64,000 nucleotides of DNA from Stutzerimonas stutzeri (GCF_038561965.1 NZ_CP139348.1:3844001-3908000); one strand, 5' to 3'; counted from the stretch's first letter, positions 53,201 to 60,387 are shown. Made by a program: numbers and translations. Notes: generated by a model not told the origin, from the letters alone.

Positions 53201-53701
53201 CGAAGCGGCGATGAAGGCATGCTCGCTCTGATGCGGCAGCGTCGAGGATTTGCAGCCATGGTCGTCACCCGCTAGCAACAGCACGCCGCCCTTGGGCGAC
53301 ACACCCGCCGCATTCGCATGCTTGAACACGTCGCCGGCACGGTCGACGCCCGGCCCCTTGCCGTACCACATGGCGAATACGCCATCGTACTTGGCGCCGG
53401 GAAACAGGTTGGTTTGCTGGCTGCCCCACACTGCGGTGGCGGCCAACTCTTCGTTGACGCCCGGCTGGAAGTGGATGGCGTGTTGCTTGAGGTAGTCGCG
53501 GGCTTCCCAGAGGCTCTTATCCAGCCCGCCCAATGGCGAACCGCGATAGCCGGAGATGAAGCCGCCGGTATTCAAACCAAGGGCCTGATCACGCTGATGC
53601 TGCAGCATCGGCAAGCGGGTCAGCGCCTGGGTGCCGGTGAGGTACAGATGACCGGTTGCAAGCCGGTACTTGTCGTCCAGACGGATCTCGGCCAGAGACA
53701 T
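50216..53701 (-). CDS. Fused indolepyruvate:ferredoxin oxidoreductase
   Basis: A 1161-residue fusion of the IorA- and IorB-type parts that oxidatively decarboxylates aryl or branched 2-oxoacids to acyl-CoA. The N-terminal region has FISGYRGSPLGGLD, the TPP-binding part has GGEGVNWIGQAPF, the ferredoxin-like part has CEGCGDCGEKSNC and CNKDFSCVEGFCP clusters (about 640-690), and the C-terminal part has LIPGVGGSGVTTLGALLG. No break in the frame is seen. In aerobes such fusions handle 2-oxoacids from Phe, Trp or branched amino acids. The dehydrogenase and symporter downstream and the Lrp regulator upstream support that role. The electron acceptor is unknown. Confidence 0.9.
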   Translation of the reverse strand: MSLAEIRLDDKYRLATGHLYLTGTQALTRLPMLQHQRDQALGLNTGGFISGYRGSPLGGLDKSLWEARDYLKQHAIHFQPGVNEELAATAVWGSQQTNLFPGAKYDGVFAMWYGKGPGVDRAGDVFKHANAAGVSPKGGVLLLAGDDHGCKSSTLPHQSEHAFIAASIPVLNPANVQEILDYGIIGWELSRYSGCWVALKTIAENVDSSAVVEVDPLRMQTRIPEDFELPEDGVHIRWPDPPLAQEKRLNLYKIYAARAFARANNLNQVMLDSPNPRLGIITTGKSYLDVRQALDDLGLDEALCASVGLRVLKVGMSWPLEPVSVHEFAQGLDEILVVEEKRSIIEDQLTGQLYNWPVSKRPRVVGEFDEQGNSLLPNLSELTPAMIARVIAKRLAPIYTSDSIQARLAFLAAKEKALAARSYDTVRTPHYCSGCPHNSSTKVPEGSRASAGIGCHYMVQWMDRRTETFTQMGGEGVNWIGQAPFTDTPHMFQNLGDGTYFHSGSLAVRAAVAAGVNVTYKILYNDAVAMTGGQPIDGELRVDQLSRQIFHEGVKRIALVSDEPDKYPTRDTFAPITSFHHRRELDAVQRELREFKGVSVIIYDQTCATEKRRRRKRGKMEDPAKRAFINPAVCEGCGDCGEKSNCLAVLPLETELGRKREIDQNACNKDFSCVEGFCPSFVTVHGGGLRKPEAVAGGIDAATLPEPQHPTLDRPWNVLIPGVGGSGVTTLGALLGMAAHLEGKGCTVLDQAGLAQKFGPVTTHVRIAAKQSDIYAVRIAAGEADLLLGCDLIVAAGDESLTRLNEQISNAVVNSHESATAEFTRNPDAQVPGAAMRQAISAAVGAEKTHFVDATRLATRLLGDSIATNLFLLGFAYQQGLLPISAEAIEKAITLNGVSANLNLQAFRWGRRAVLEREAVEQLARPVEAAEPSLAGPICKTLEEIVDWRVDFLTRYQSAGLARRYRQLVERVREADSADDLALSKAVARYYFKLLAYKDEYEVARLYSEPEFRQQLEAQFEGDYRLQFHLAPAWLAKRDPVTGEPRKRELGPWVLNLFGVLAKFRFLRGTPLDPFGYGHDRRVERELITEYEKGVDELLAQLKPTNYRTAVAIAALPEQIRGYGPVKERSIAKARQQEKLLREQLAKGDEVQSVRLFQPAA

Positions 53702-53715
53702 GGGGCGCTCCTAAT

Positions 53716-53723
53716 TTGTTGTT
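53716..53723 (-). promoter_or_regulatory. Crc/Hfq-type motif upstream of the oxidoreductase
   Basis: AACAACAA, 15-22 bases before the ATG at 53701, just 5' of TTAGGAG. Confidence 0.6.
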
Positions 53724-53766
53724 ATCGGAGTCAGGGTGGCGTTGTTCGCTACCCGCCTGACGCAGT

Positions 53767-53797
53767 CATGAAGAAACCGCACGGTTGTCTCTTCATG
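53767..53797. promoter_or_regulatory. Long dyad in the oxidoreductase promoter region
   Basis: CATGAAGA (53767-53774) pairs with TCTTCATG (53790-53797), with an inner AACCG/CGGTT pair. It lies between the divergent oxidoreductase and lrp genes and is a candidate operator or leader hairpin. Confidence 0.5.
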
Positions 53798-53871
53798 CCG
53801 GCAATCGGCAGGGGATCACCCCACCGTCGCGTGTCGATTAACAGTCTGGCCGTGACGAAGAGAGATTTTCT

Positions 53872-53890
53872 TTCTACTTTTGCGGTAGAA
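53872..53890. promoter_or_regulatory. Candidate Lrp-type operator
   Basis: TTCTAC-N7-GTAGAA is a dyad with an AT-rich centre of the size bound by Lrp/AsnC dimers, located 53-71 bp before the lrp ATG. Confidence 0.45.
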
Positions 53891-53918
53891 CAGCGCTTCT
53901 GTGCATGACCCATTCGCT

Positions 53919-53926
53919 AACAACAA
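53919..53926 (+). promoter_or_regulatory. Crc/Hfq-type motif upstream of lrp
   Basis: AACAACAA followed by GAAAATAGG, 17-24 bases before the ATG at 53943. Confidence 0.55.
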
Positions 53927-53942
53927 GAAAATAGGCACAACC

Positions 53943-54413
53943 ATGCAGACTTCCCCCCTTAGCAGCATTGATCGCAAGATCCTCCTGCTGCTGCAACACA
54001 ACGCCGATCTCTCCGCCGCGGAGATCGCCGAGAAGGTCGAGCTGTCGCAATCGCCCTGCTGGCGGCGCATCCACCGCATGCAGGAAGAAGGGCTGATCGA
54101 GCGCAAGGTGGCGCTGCTGAATCCAAAGAAGCTCGGGCTGAACATGACGGTGTTCGTCAACATCAAGCTTTCGGCGCACGGGCGCAGCAACCTCGACGAA
54201 TTCGAACGGGCGGTGGTGGGTTACCCCGAAGTGCTGGAATGCCACACCATGGCCGGCGAGTCCGACTACCTGCTCAAGGTGGTGGCACGAGACATCGACA
54301 GCTACGAACGCTTCCTGCGCGACCAGCTCCTGCAGCGGCCGCATGTGCAGGAGGCGCACTCGCATATCGCCATGAGCGAAGTGAAGCGGACCACGGAGTT
54401 GCCGCTGGATTGA
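53943..54413 (+). CDS. Lrp/AsnC-family regulator
   Basis: A 156-residue feast/famine regulator. The HTH covers about 10-50 (DRKILLLLQHNADLSAAEIAEKVELSQSPCWRRIHRMQEEGLI) and the RAM effector domain follows (MTVFVNIKLSAHG, ECHTMAGESDYLLKVVARD). The start MQTSPLSSIDRK at 53943 fits the family N-terminus. It is divergent from the oxidoreductase operon, the usual arrangement for a local activator such as BkdR, so it probably senses an amino acid and controls the oxidoreductase, dehydrogenase and symporter genes. Confidence 0.9.
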   Translation: MQTSPLSSIDRKILLLLQHNADLSAAEIAEKVELSQSPCWRRIHRMQEEGLIERKVALLNPKKLGLNMTVFVNIKLSAHGRSNLDEFERAVVGYPEVLECHTMAGESDYLLKVVARDIDSYERFLRDQLLQRPHVQEAHSHIAMSEVKRTTELPLD

Positions 54414-54439
54414 GCCTTCAGACCGGACTCGCGGCAGGC

Positions 54440-54473
54440 GGTGGATAAGGCGGAGCCGTTATCCACCCTACGG
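54440..54473. repeat. GGTGGATAA...TTATCCACCCTACG palindromic repeat
   Basis: 9-bp arms GGTGGATAA / TTATCCACC with CTACG tail; same family as 8610 and 45787. Confidence 0.75.
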
Positions 54474-54502
54474 TCGCAGCAACCGCCATAAGGGAATCCA
54501 AA

Positions 54503-54536
54503 CGTAGGGTGGAAAACGGCCACGGCCTTTTCCACG
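54503..54536. repeat. CGTAGGGTGGAAAA...TTTTCCACG palindromic repeat
   Basis: CGTAGGGTGGAAAA and its partial complement TTTTCCACG in opposite orientation to the copy at 54440, giving a head-to-head pair between lrp and the DUF192 gene. Confidence 0.75.
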
Positions 54537-54610
54537 CGTTCCAACGGACCACGCACAGGCCATTGCCGCGCTCGGTTGGCGGTTTTATCACTCGTGTAGG
54601 GGAGTCGCCC

Positions 54611-55027
54611 CTACTCCTCCGGCATCCCTTCCAGCCGCGCGCCCCGGCCGATCCCCCGCGTCTCAAACCAGCCCTGATCCATCTCTAGCGCATAACGCGC
54701 CGGCCGCTTCGAGCAACGAATCTCGGTATTGAACGGCTCCAGATCGAGCACATCGACGACCACCCCTTGCTCATCGAAAAACGCCGCCGACAACGGCAGC
54801 GGTGTGTCCTTCATCCACAGGCAATGCCGGCGCACTTCGTCGAAGCGGAACAGCATGCCGCTGTCTTCAGCCAGTTCGGTGCGGCCCATCAGGCCGCGCT
54901 CGCGCTGTGCGACAGTCTTCGCATATTCGGCCTGCAGCTCATGTCCACCCAGGCGCAGCGGTAGCGGCTCGTCCGCCTGGGCAGGCATGGCGACAGCCAC
55001 CAGCAACAGCAAAAGCGCAACACGCAT
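54611..55027 (-). CDS. DUF192-family periplasmic protein
   Basis: A 138-residue secreted protein: signal peptide at about 1-20 (MRVALLLLLVAVAMPAQA) and a DUF192 domain with ERGLMGRTELAEDSGMLFRF and LWMKDTPLPLSAAFFDEQGVVVDV, both hallmark blocks. Function is unknown in all species. ATG 55027 follows GGAGGTTGGTTG. It is divergent from the broken atoE-like gene and appears unrelated to the catabolic genes around it. Confidence 0.85.
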   Translation of the reverse strand: MRVALLLLLVAVAMPAQADEPLPLRLGGHELQAEYAKTVAQRERGLMGRTELAEDSGMLFRFDEVRRHCLWMKDTPLPLSAAFFDEQGVVVDVLDLEPFNTEIRCSKRPARYALEMDQGWFETRGIGRGARLEGMPEE

Positions 55028-55139
55028 CAACCAACCTCCAGAAACCGCGCACAACGGGAACAGCCGGCCCCGGACGCACTCATAAGCGAAGCACCGCACC
55101 CGCGCGGCGCACATAACGACAACAAGGGAGAACCCCATC

Positions 55140-56744
55140 GTGCTCAACAGAATAACCGCCGCCAGCGTCTATCTGGTGCAACGCTTCCTGCCCTCGCCCT
55201 TCGTCTTCGCCATCCTGCTCACGTTGATCGTGCTGATAGCGGCCATGCTCAGCACCGGTCAGGGCCTGCCGGCGATGGCGCAGCACTGGGGCAACGGCTT
55301 CTGGAACCTGCTGGCCTTCACCATGCAGATGTCGCTGATCCTTGTCACCGGCCATGCCCTGGCACGGGCGCCGGCGATCAATCGCCTGCTCGACCGCATG
55401 GCGCGCATCCCGCAGTCGCCCGGGCAGGCGATCATTCTCGTGACGCTGGTGGCGCTGGCCGGTTCCTGGATCAACTGGGGCTTTGGTCGCAGGGTCGGTT
55501 GATGCTTCGCCGCGGCCGCGACGGCGGTCGGTTTGGCGCAGGGCAAGGCACGAGGAGCGAAGTTTGGTCATTCCAAACGAGCGACGAGAAACGCCGTCCT
55601 GCGTCAAACCGGCCCCGTCCCTTCGGGTTGCGCGCCAAATGTCGCCATGCGGCGTTGCGGGACTTAGCAAGGGCATACCATTGCTTGCGTCCCGCGCCTT
55701 GCCTGGCGACATTTGGCGCAGCAACGCGGCTCGCGGCGAAGCATCAACCGACCCTTTATCGGCGCAGTGTTCGCCCGCGCGCTGGCGCGGCAGGTGCGCG
55801 GCGTCGACTATCCGCTGCTGGTCGCATCGGCCTACTCCGGCTTTCTGATCTGGCACGGCGGCTTCTCCGGCTCGATTCCGCTGTCGCTGGCCAGCGGTGG
55901 CGCCGATCTTGAAAAGATGAGCGGCGGCGTGCTGAGCGAAGCCATCGGCGTAGGCCAGACGCTGTTCGCCTCCTACAACCTGATCATCATCGCCGTGCTG
56001 GTGGTCGGCCTGCCGCTGCTGAACTGGGCCATGCAGCCGAAGACGCCGAAGGTGGTCGACCCGGTATTGCTGCAAGAACCGCAACCGAGCGACATCCCGC
56101 GGGAAACCGCCACCCAGCGGCTGGACGACAGCCGCATCCTCGGCCTGATCATGGTCGCGCTGGCGGTGTTGTTCTTCTACCAGCACTTCAGCAACAACGG
56201 CCTGGCGCTGAGCCTGAACATCGTGATCTCGATCTTCCTCTTCGCCGGACTGCTGATGCACGGCACGCCGGAGCGCTACATGCGCGCCATCGAGGAGAGC
56301 ATTCGCGGCATCGCAGGCATCGTCGTGCAGTTCCCCTTCTACGCCGGAATCATGGGCATGATGGTCGGCGCCAATGCCGCTGGCGTGTCCCTTGGCCGGC
56401 AGGTCACCGACACTTTCATCGCCTGGTCCTCGGCCGACAGCTTTCCGGTGCTGGCCTTTCTCAGCGCCGGGCTGGTCAACGTGTTCGTGCCCTCCGGCGG
56501 CGGGCAATGGGCGGTGCAGGGACCGATCATGCTTCCGGCCGGCGCGGCTTTGGGCGTGGCGCCGGAGGTGACTGCAATGGCCATCGCCTGGGGCGATGCC
56601 TGGACCAACATGATCCAACCGTTCTGGGCGCTGCCACTACTGGGCATCGCCGGGCTCGGCGCGCGGGACATCATGGGCTATTGCCTGCTCAGCCTGGTGT
56701 TCTCCGGCGTGGTGATCGCTGGCGGGCTGTACTTCCTGACCTGA
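55140..56744 (+). pseudogene. Short-chain fatty-acid transporter (AtoE family), interrupted
   Basis: The 5' part (GTG 55140, AAGGGAG upstream) encodes an intact N-terminus ending WINWGFGR before it reads into the inserted element and stops at TGA 55500-55502. The 3' part continues in frame from FIGAVFARALARQV near 55755 to the stop at 56744 and carries family blocks such as GFLIWHGGFSGS, PFYAGIMGMMVGA and NVFVPSGGGQWAVQGPI. Together they give one AtoE-like permease of about 450 residues, split by a 265-bp MITE-like element. P. aeruginosa has an AtoE-like gene beside its gntP-bdhA cluster. The 3' half could be made from an internal start but would lack several helices. Confidence 0.85.
55491..55755. 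mobile_element. 265-bp MITE-like insertion with 24-bp terminal inverted repeats
   Basis: Perfect 24-bp inverted ends (55491-55514 and 55732-55755, starting AGGGTCGGTTGA) enclose two large hairpin modules. The left one has outer arms GGTTTGGCGCAGG / CCTGCGTCAAACC (one mismatch) around GTTTGG-TCATT-CCAAAC. The right one has outer arms GCGCCAAATGTCGCCA / TGGCGACATTTGGCGC around GCGGGAC / GTCCCGC. No transposase is encoded. Removing 264 bp restores the transporter frame. I see no clean target-site duplication. It is best explained as a non-autonomous element moved by a transposase encoded elsewhere. Confidence 0.82.
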
Positions 56745-56753
56745 TGCGCCGCT

Positions 56754-56801
56754 GCATTCCGGACAGCCACGCTGTCCGGAATGCTGGACGCCACTGTCCA
56801 G
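56754..56801 (+). promoter_or_regulatory. Tandem dyads, candidate enhancer-binding-protein sites
   Basis: A 13-bp-arm perfect dyad GCATTCCGGACAG-N5-CTGTCCGGAATGC (56754-56784) abuts a second dyad CTGGAC-N6-GTCCAG (56784-56801). Both share GGAC...GTCC. They end about 75 bp before the -24 element of gntP, a normal distance for the activator of a sigma-54 promoter. There is no T-run, arguing against a terminator. Confidence 0.6.
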
Positions 56802-56875
56802 CCATCAAGACATAACGCCATCCACAATCCTGGACCCCTGTAACAAATTCCTTTTGATTCAGCGAGTTGCGTATC

Positions 56876-56891
56876 TGGCACGGAACTCGCT
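56876..56891 (+). promoter_or_regulatory. Sigma-54 promoter of gntP-bdhA
   Basis: TGGCACG-N4-TCGCT has GG and GC elements with exactly 10 bases between, matching the -24/-12 consensus TGGCACG-N4-TTGCA closely. Confidence 0.75.
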
Positions 56892-57016
56892 AAATCAGCG
56901 TGCGGCACTGTCCGTAGCCGAAACAAGAAAAACAATGCGCCTGCCGTGCAGCAGCGAGCCCCCGAACGCCCTCGGCAGCGTTCGGTCGTGCCGCGCGGGG
57001 CCAGGAGATCGTCCCG

Positions 57017-58408
57017 ATGAGCGTCGTCATCGCCCTTGCTGCATTGGCCCTGCTGATGCTCGCCGCCTACCGCGGGTACAGCGTCATTTTGTTCGCCCCC
57101 ATCGCCGCCATGGGGGCGGTGCTGCTCACCGATCCGTCCGCTGTGGCACCGGCGTTCACCGGCATCTTCATGGAGAAGATGGTCGGCTTCATCAAGCTGT
57201 ACTTCCCGGTGTTTCTGCTCGGTGCGGTGTTCGGCAAGCTGATCGAAATGTCCGGCTTCTCGCGCTCCATCGTCGCCGCGGCGATCCGCCTGCTCGGCAC
57301 CAGTCAGGCAATGCTGGTGATCGTGCTGGTCTGCGCGCTGCTGACCTACGGCGGCGTGTCGCTGTTCGTCGTGGTGTTTGCCGTTTACCCGTTCGCCGCC
57401 GAGATGTTCCGCCAGAGCAACATGCCCAAGCGGCTGATCCCGGCGACCATCGCCCTCGGCGCGTTCACCTTCACCATGACCGCCATTCCCGGCACGCCGC
57501 AGATCCAGAACATCATCCCCACCACCTTCTTCAACACCACCACCTGGGCCGCACCCTGGCTCGGCCTGATCGGTACGATTTTCGTGTTTAGCCTGGGCAT
57601 GCTCTATCTCAAGTGGCAGCTCGGCAAAGCCATGGCCGCCGGCGAAGGCTACGGCACGAACCTGCGCAACGAGCCGGAAACCCCGGCCGATATCGCCCTG
57701 CCCAACCCCTGGCTGGCGCTGTCGCCGCTGATTCTGGTGTTGGTCGCCAACCTGCTGTTCACCCGCTGGATTCCCGAGTTCTACGGTGCCAGCCACAGCC
57801 TGCAGCTGCCGGGTATGAGCGCCCCGCTGGTCACCGAAGTGGGCAAGCTCACCGCCATCTGGGCGGTGGAAGCGGCGCTGCTGCTGGGCATTGCTCTGGT
57901 GCTCGCGACCAGCTTCAGCACTCTGCGCGGCAAGCTCGCCGAAGGCAGTCGCACGGCAGTCGGCGGCTCGCTGCTGGCGGCGATGAACACCGCCTCGGAA
58001 TTCGGCTTCGGCGCGGTGATCGCTTCCCTGCCGGGCTTCATCGTGGTCGCCGATGCGCTCTCGGCAATCCCCAACCCGCTGATCAACGAAGCCATCACCG
58101 TCAACCTGTTGGCCGGCATCACCGGCTCGGCCTCCGGCGGCATGAGCATCGCCCTGGCGGCGATGGCCGACAGCTTCGTCGCTGCGGCGAATGCCGCGCA
58201 GATTCCGCTGGAAGTGCTGCACCGGGTCGCCTCGATGGCCTCCGGCGGGCTCGACACCCTGCCGCATAACGGCGCGGTGATCACCCTGCTGGCGGTCACC
58301 GGGCTGACCCATCGCGAGTCATACAAGGACATCTTCGCCATCACCCTGATCGCCACGGCCGCGGCCTTCTTCGTGATCGGCGTGTACTACGCTACCGGCA
58401 TCGTCTGA
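57017..58408 (+). CDS. GntP-family permease (likely 3-hydroxybutyrate/short-chain hydroxyacid uptake)
   Basis: A 463-residue inner-membrane permease with 12-14 helices of the gluconate permease superfamily (GAVFGKLIEMSGFSRSIVAAAIRLLG, TYGGVSLFVVVFAVYPFA, ASGGMSIALAAMAD, SGGLDTLPHNGAVITLL). Its place directly before bdhA, as in P. aeruginosa, points to 3-hydroxybutyrate or a related short hydroxy acid. It starts at 57017 after an AGGAG site. A sigma-54 promoter and upstream dyads precede it, and an AACAAGAA motif lies in the leader. Confidence 0.87.
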   Translation: MSVVIALAALALLMLAAYRGYSVILFAPIAAMGAVLLTDPSAVAPAFTGIFMEKMVGFIKLYFPVFLLGAVFGKLIEMSGFSRSIVAAAIRLLGTSQAMLVIVLVCALLTYGGVSLFVVVFAVYPFAAEMFRQSNMPKRLIPATIALGAFTFTMTAIPGTPQIQNIIPTTFFNTTTWAAPWLGLIGTIFVFSLGMLYLKWQLGKAMAAGEGYGTNLRNEPETPADIALPNPWLALSPLILVLVANLLFTRWIPEFYGASHSLQLPGMSAPLVTEVGKLTAIWAVEAALLLGIALVLATSFSTLRGKLAEGSRTAVGGSLLAAMNTASEFGFGAVIASLPGFIVVADALSAIPNPLINEAITVNLLAGITGSASGGMSIALAAMADSFVAAANAAQIPLEVLHRVASMASGGLDTLPHNGAVITLLAVTGLTHRESYKDIFAITLIATAAAFFVIGVYYATGIV

Positions 58409-58467
58409 TCGCGGCGGCCGCTCGCCGTTATCGGCGAGCGGCGCGGCTTCAGCGATTGCCTTCCGAC

Positions 58468-58475
58468 AACAAGAA
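58468..58475 (+). promoter_or_regulatory. Crc/Hfq-type motif upstream of bdhA
   Basis: AACAAGAA, 47-54 bases before the bdhA ATG, in a 113-bp gap that also has two GC hairpins. It is more distant from the ribosome site than the other copies. Confidence 0.4.
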
Positions 58476-58521
58476 AAGCAAAGGCGCCGCCCCGTGCGGG
58501 CGCCGCCAAGCGGGAGAAACC

Positions 58522-59292
58522 ATGAACCTCACAGGCAAGACCGCACTGGTCACCGGCTCCACCAGCGGCATCGGCCTCGGAATCGCACTGAAGCTGGCCG
58601 AAGCCGGCGCCGACCTGATCCTCAACGGCTTCGGTGACAGCTCGGCAGCGTTGGCGGACGTCGGCAGGCACGGGCACAAGGTCGGGCACCACGGCGCGGA
58701 CGTGTCCGATCCGGGGCAGATTGCAGAGCTGTTCGCCTATGCCGAGCGCGACTTCGGCGGGGTCGACATCCTGGTCAACAATGCCGGCATCCAGCATGTG
58801 GCGCCGGTAGAGGAATTCCCGGTCGAACGCTGGGACGCCATCATCGCCATCAACCTGTCCTCGGCATTTCACACCACGCGCCTGGCCCTGCCCGGCATGC
58901 GTCAGCGCGGCTGGGGGCGAATCATCAATATCGCTTCAGTGCATGGGCTGGTCGGCTCGGAGCAGAAGGCCGCCTATGTCGCCGCCAAGCACGGGTTGAT
59001 CGGGCTGACCAAGGTGGTGGCGCTGGAAACCGCCACCACGCCGATCACCTGCAACGCGATCTGCCCCGGTTGGGTGCTGACCCCGCTGGTGCAGCAGCAG
59101 ATCGACGAGCGCGCGCGAGAAAATGGCGACGAGCAACGTGCCCGCCACGAACTCCTGGCAGAGAAACAACCCTCGCTGGATTTCGTTACCCCCGCGCAGC
59201 TGGGAGCCATGGCGCTGTTCCTCTGCAGCGAGGCCGGCGACCAGGTACGTGGTGCAGCGTGGAACATGGACGGCGGCTGGACGGCGCGCTGA
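58522..59292 (+). CDS. bdhA: 3-Hydroxybutyrate dehydrogenase
   Basis: A 256-residue NAD-dependent short-chain dehydrogenase oxidising D-3-hydroxybutyrate to acetoacetate. The cofactor motif TGSTSGIGLGIAL is at about 11-23, NNAG near 88, catalytic Ser in NIASVHG and the YxxxK pair in YVAAKHG (about 153-159). NAICPGWVLTPLV and the QIDERA insertion are typical of the bdh subfamily. ATG 58522 has GGGAG 6-10 bases upstream. It is the second gene of the gntP operon and shares its sigma-54 control. Confidence 0.9.
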   Translation: MNLTGKTALVTGSTSGIGLGIALKLAEAGADLILNGFGDSSAALADVGRHGHKVGHHGADVSDPGQIAELFAYAERDFGGVDILVNNAGIQHVAPVEEFPVERWDAIIAINLSSAFHTTRLALPGMRQRGWGRIINIASVHGLVGSEQKAAYVAAKHGLIGLTKVVALETATTPITCNAICPGWVLTPLVQQQIDERARENGDEQRARHELLAEKQPSLDFVTPAQLGAMALFLCSEAGDQVRGAAWNMDGGWTAR

Positions 59293-59439
59293 ACGCGCTT
59301 GCCATTGGCGAATCGACCGTACTCCACCGCGCGGCTGTCTGTATTCGCGTCACGCGGACTCCTCGTCCACCGCGACTGCATCGTCCACCACGCCAGGCTC
59401 ATCGAGCTCGAACTTGTACCAGGCGCTTCAGGCAGCCCC

Positions 59440-59463
59440 GTAGGTGGGCTGTGAAGCCACCTT
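59440..59463. repeat. GTAGGTGGGCT palindromic repeat (degenerate)
   Basis: GTAGGTGGGCTGTGAAGCCACC, an imperfect member of the GTGGGCT family. Confidence 0.6.
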
Positions 59464-59486
59464 GCCAATACACAGCCGGTTTCCCC

Positions 59487-59509
59487 GGTGGGCTGGAGCC
59501 CACCCTACG
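59487..59509. repeat. GGTGGGCTGGAGCCCACCCTACG palindrome
   Basis: A palindrome with 8-bp arms (GGTGGGCT / AGCCCACC) and the CCTACG tail, oriented opposite to the copy at 59440, in the 246-bp gap between bdhA and the nei gene. Confidence 0.75.
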
Positions 59510-59538
59510 CAAGCGAGCGCTGCCACTCATGTCCGCCG

Positions 59539-60321
59539 CTACGCCTCATCAACCTCGCTCGGGTTATCGGTCGCGATTTGCGTGGTATCGCCATAGCGCT
59601 TTTGGCAGCGTTCGCAGAAGAATGCCCGGCGCCGGCTGCGCCCGAGTTCCTTCACCTTGACCAGCGGGATTCGGCAGCGCACACAGGTGGTTTTGCCGTG
59701 CGCCAGCCAGTGCGCCTTGAGCACGCCGGCCCGCTTCCATTCGAGAAACTCGAAGCTGTAGGTACGCGCTTCACGCACCAGCTCGCGCAGCTTGGGTGCA
59801 GGCAGGTCGCCGATCAGCGACAGCGGATGCACGCGGATACGGTAGAGCACCTCGTTTTTGATGATGTTGCCGGAGCCTGCGAACAGCGTCTGGTCGAGTA
59901 GCGCGTCGCAGGCCAACAGTCGCGGCCTTTCGCGCAAGCGCTTGAGCGTCGTCCGCGGGTGCCAGGCATCGCCCATCACATCAGCAGTCCAGTCGTATGC
60001 CTCAGCCAGTGGCCCCTCGATGTACTGCACCGAACAGGCGTAGAAGTTCAGCTCGCCGTTGGCGAAGCCCAGGCTCAGCCGAGCGGTGGCGTCCTTGCGC
60101 TCGTTGATGCGGTAACTGCCGAACAGCAGTAGGTGGATGCGAACGGAGACATCCTCCAGTTCGATCAGGAAATGCTTGCCCCAGCTGTGAAAACCGCGCA
60201 CCACCTGGCCAACCAGCCGGGCCTTATCGACCTTGGCGCTACCCTCGGCACGTTCGATTGTGCGCCCAGCAAATGCCGCGACTTCTTCACGCAGGATGAC
60301 GATGGATGGACCTTCGGGCAT
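59539..60321 (-). CDS. nei: Endonuclease VIII / Fpg-family DNA glycosylase
   Basis: A 260-residue base-excision repair enzyme. It begins MPEGPSIVIL, with catalytic Pro2 and Glu3 of the Nei (PEGP) rather than Fpg (PELP) subclass. An H2TH region is seen around LLDQTLFAGSGNIIKNEVL and the C-terminal zinc finger is CVRCRIPLVKVKEL...RRAFFCERCQ (about 215-245). It removes oxidised pyrimidines. The gene ends with a short acidic tail beyond the zinc finger. It runs on the minus strand after rluA-like, 66 bp apart. Confidence 0.9.
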   Translation of the reverse strand: MPEGPSIVILREEVAAFAGRTIERAEGSAKVDKARLVGQVVRGFHSWGKHFLIELEDVSVRIHLLLFGSYRINERKDATARLSLGFANGELNFYACSVQYIEGPLAEAYDWTADVMGDAWHPRTTLKRLRERPRLLACDALLDQTLFAGSGNIIKNEVLYRIRVHPLSLIGDLPAPKLRELVREARTYSFEFLEWKRAGVLKAHWLAHGKTTCVRCRIPLVKVKELGRSRRRAFFCERCQKRYGDTTQIATDNPSEVDEA

Positions 60322-60387
60322 GGTTGCACCAGCGAGTGGCCTGTCTACGATCTGAGACTCACCAGTGCCTCGAAGGTGCGTCCGCGA

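Noticed and set aside
55657..55695. Inner palindrome of the MITE as an integron attC site
   Set aside because: The stem GCGGGAC / GTCCCGC lacks the attC core sites (GTTRRRY and RYYYAAC) with correct spacing, and no integrase or cassette array is near.
56854..57591. Plus-strand 245-codon open frame overlapping the gntP start
   Set aside because: It is an out-of-frame shadow of gntP; its first half crosses the sigma-54 promoter and leader.
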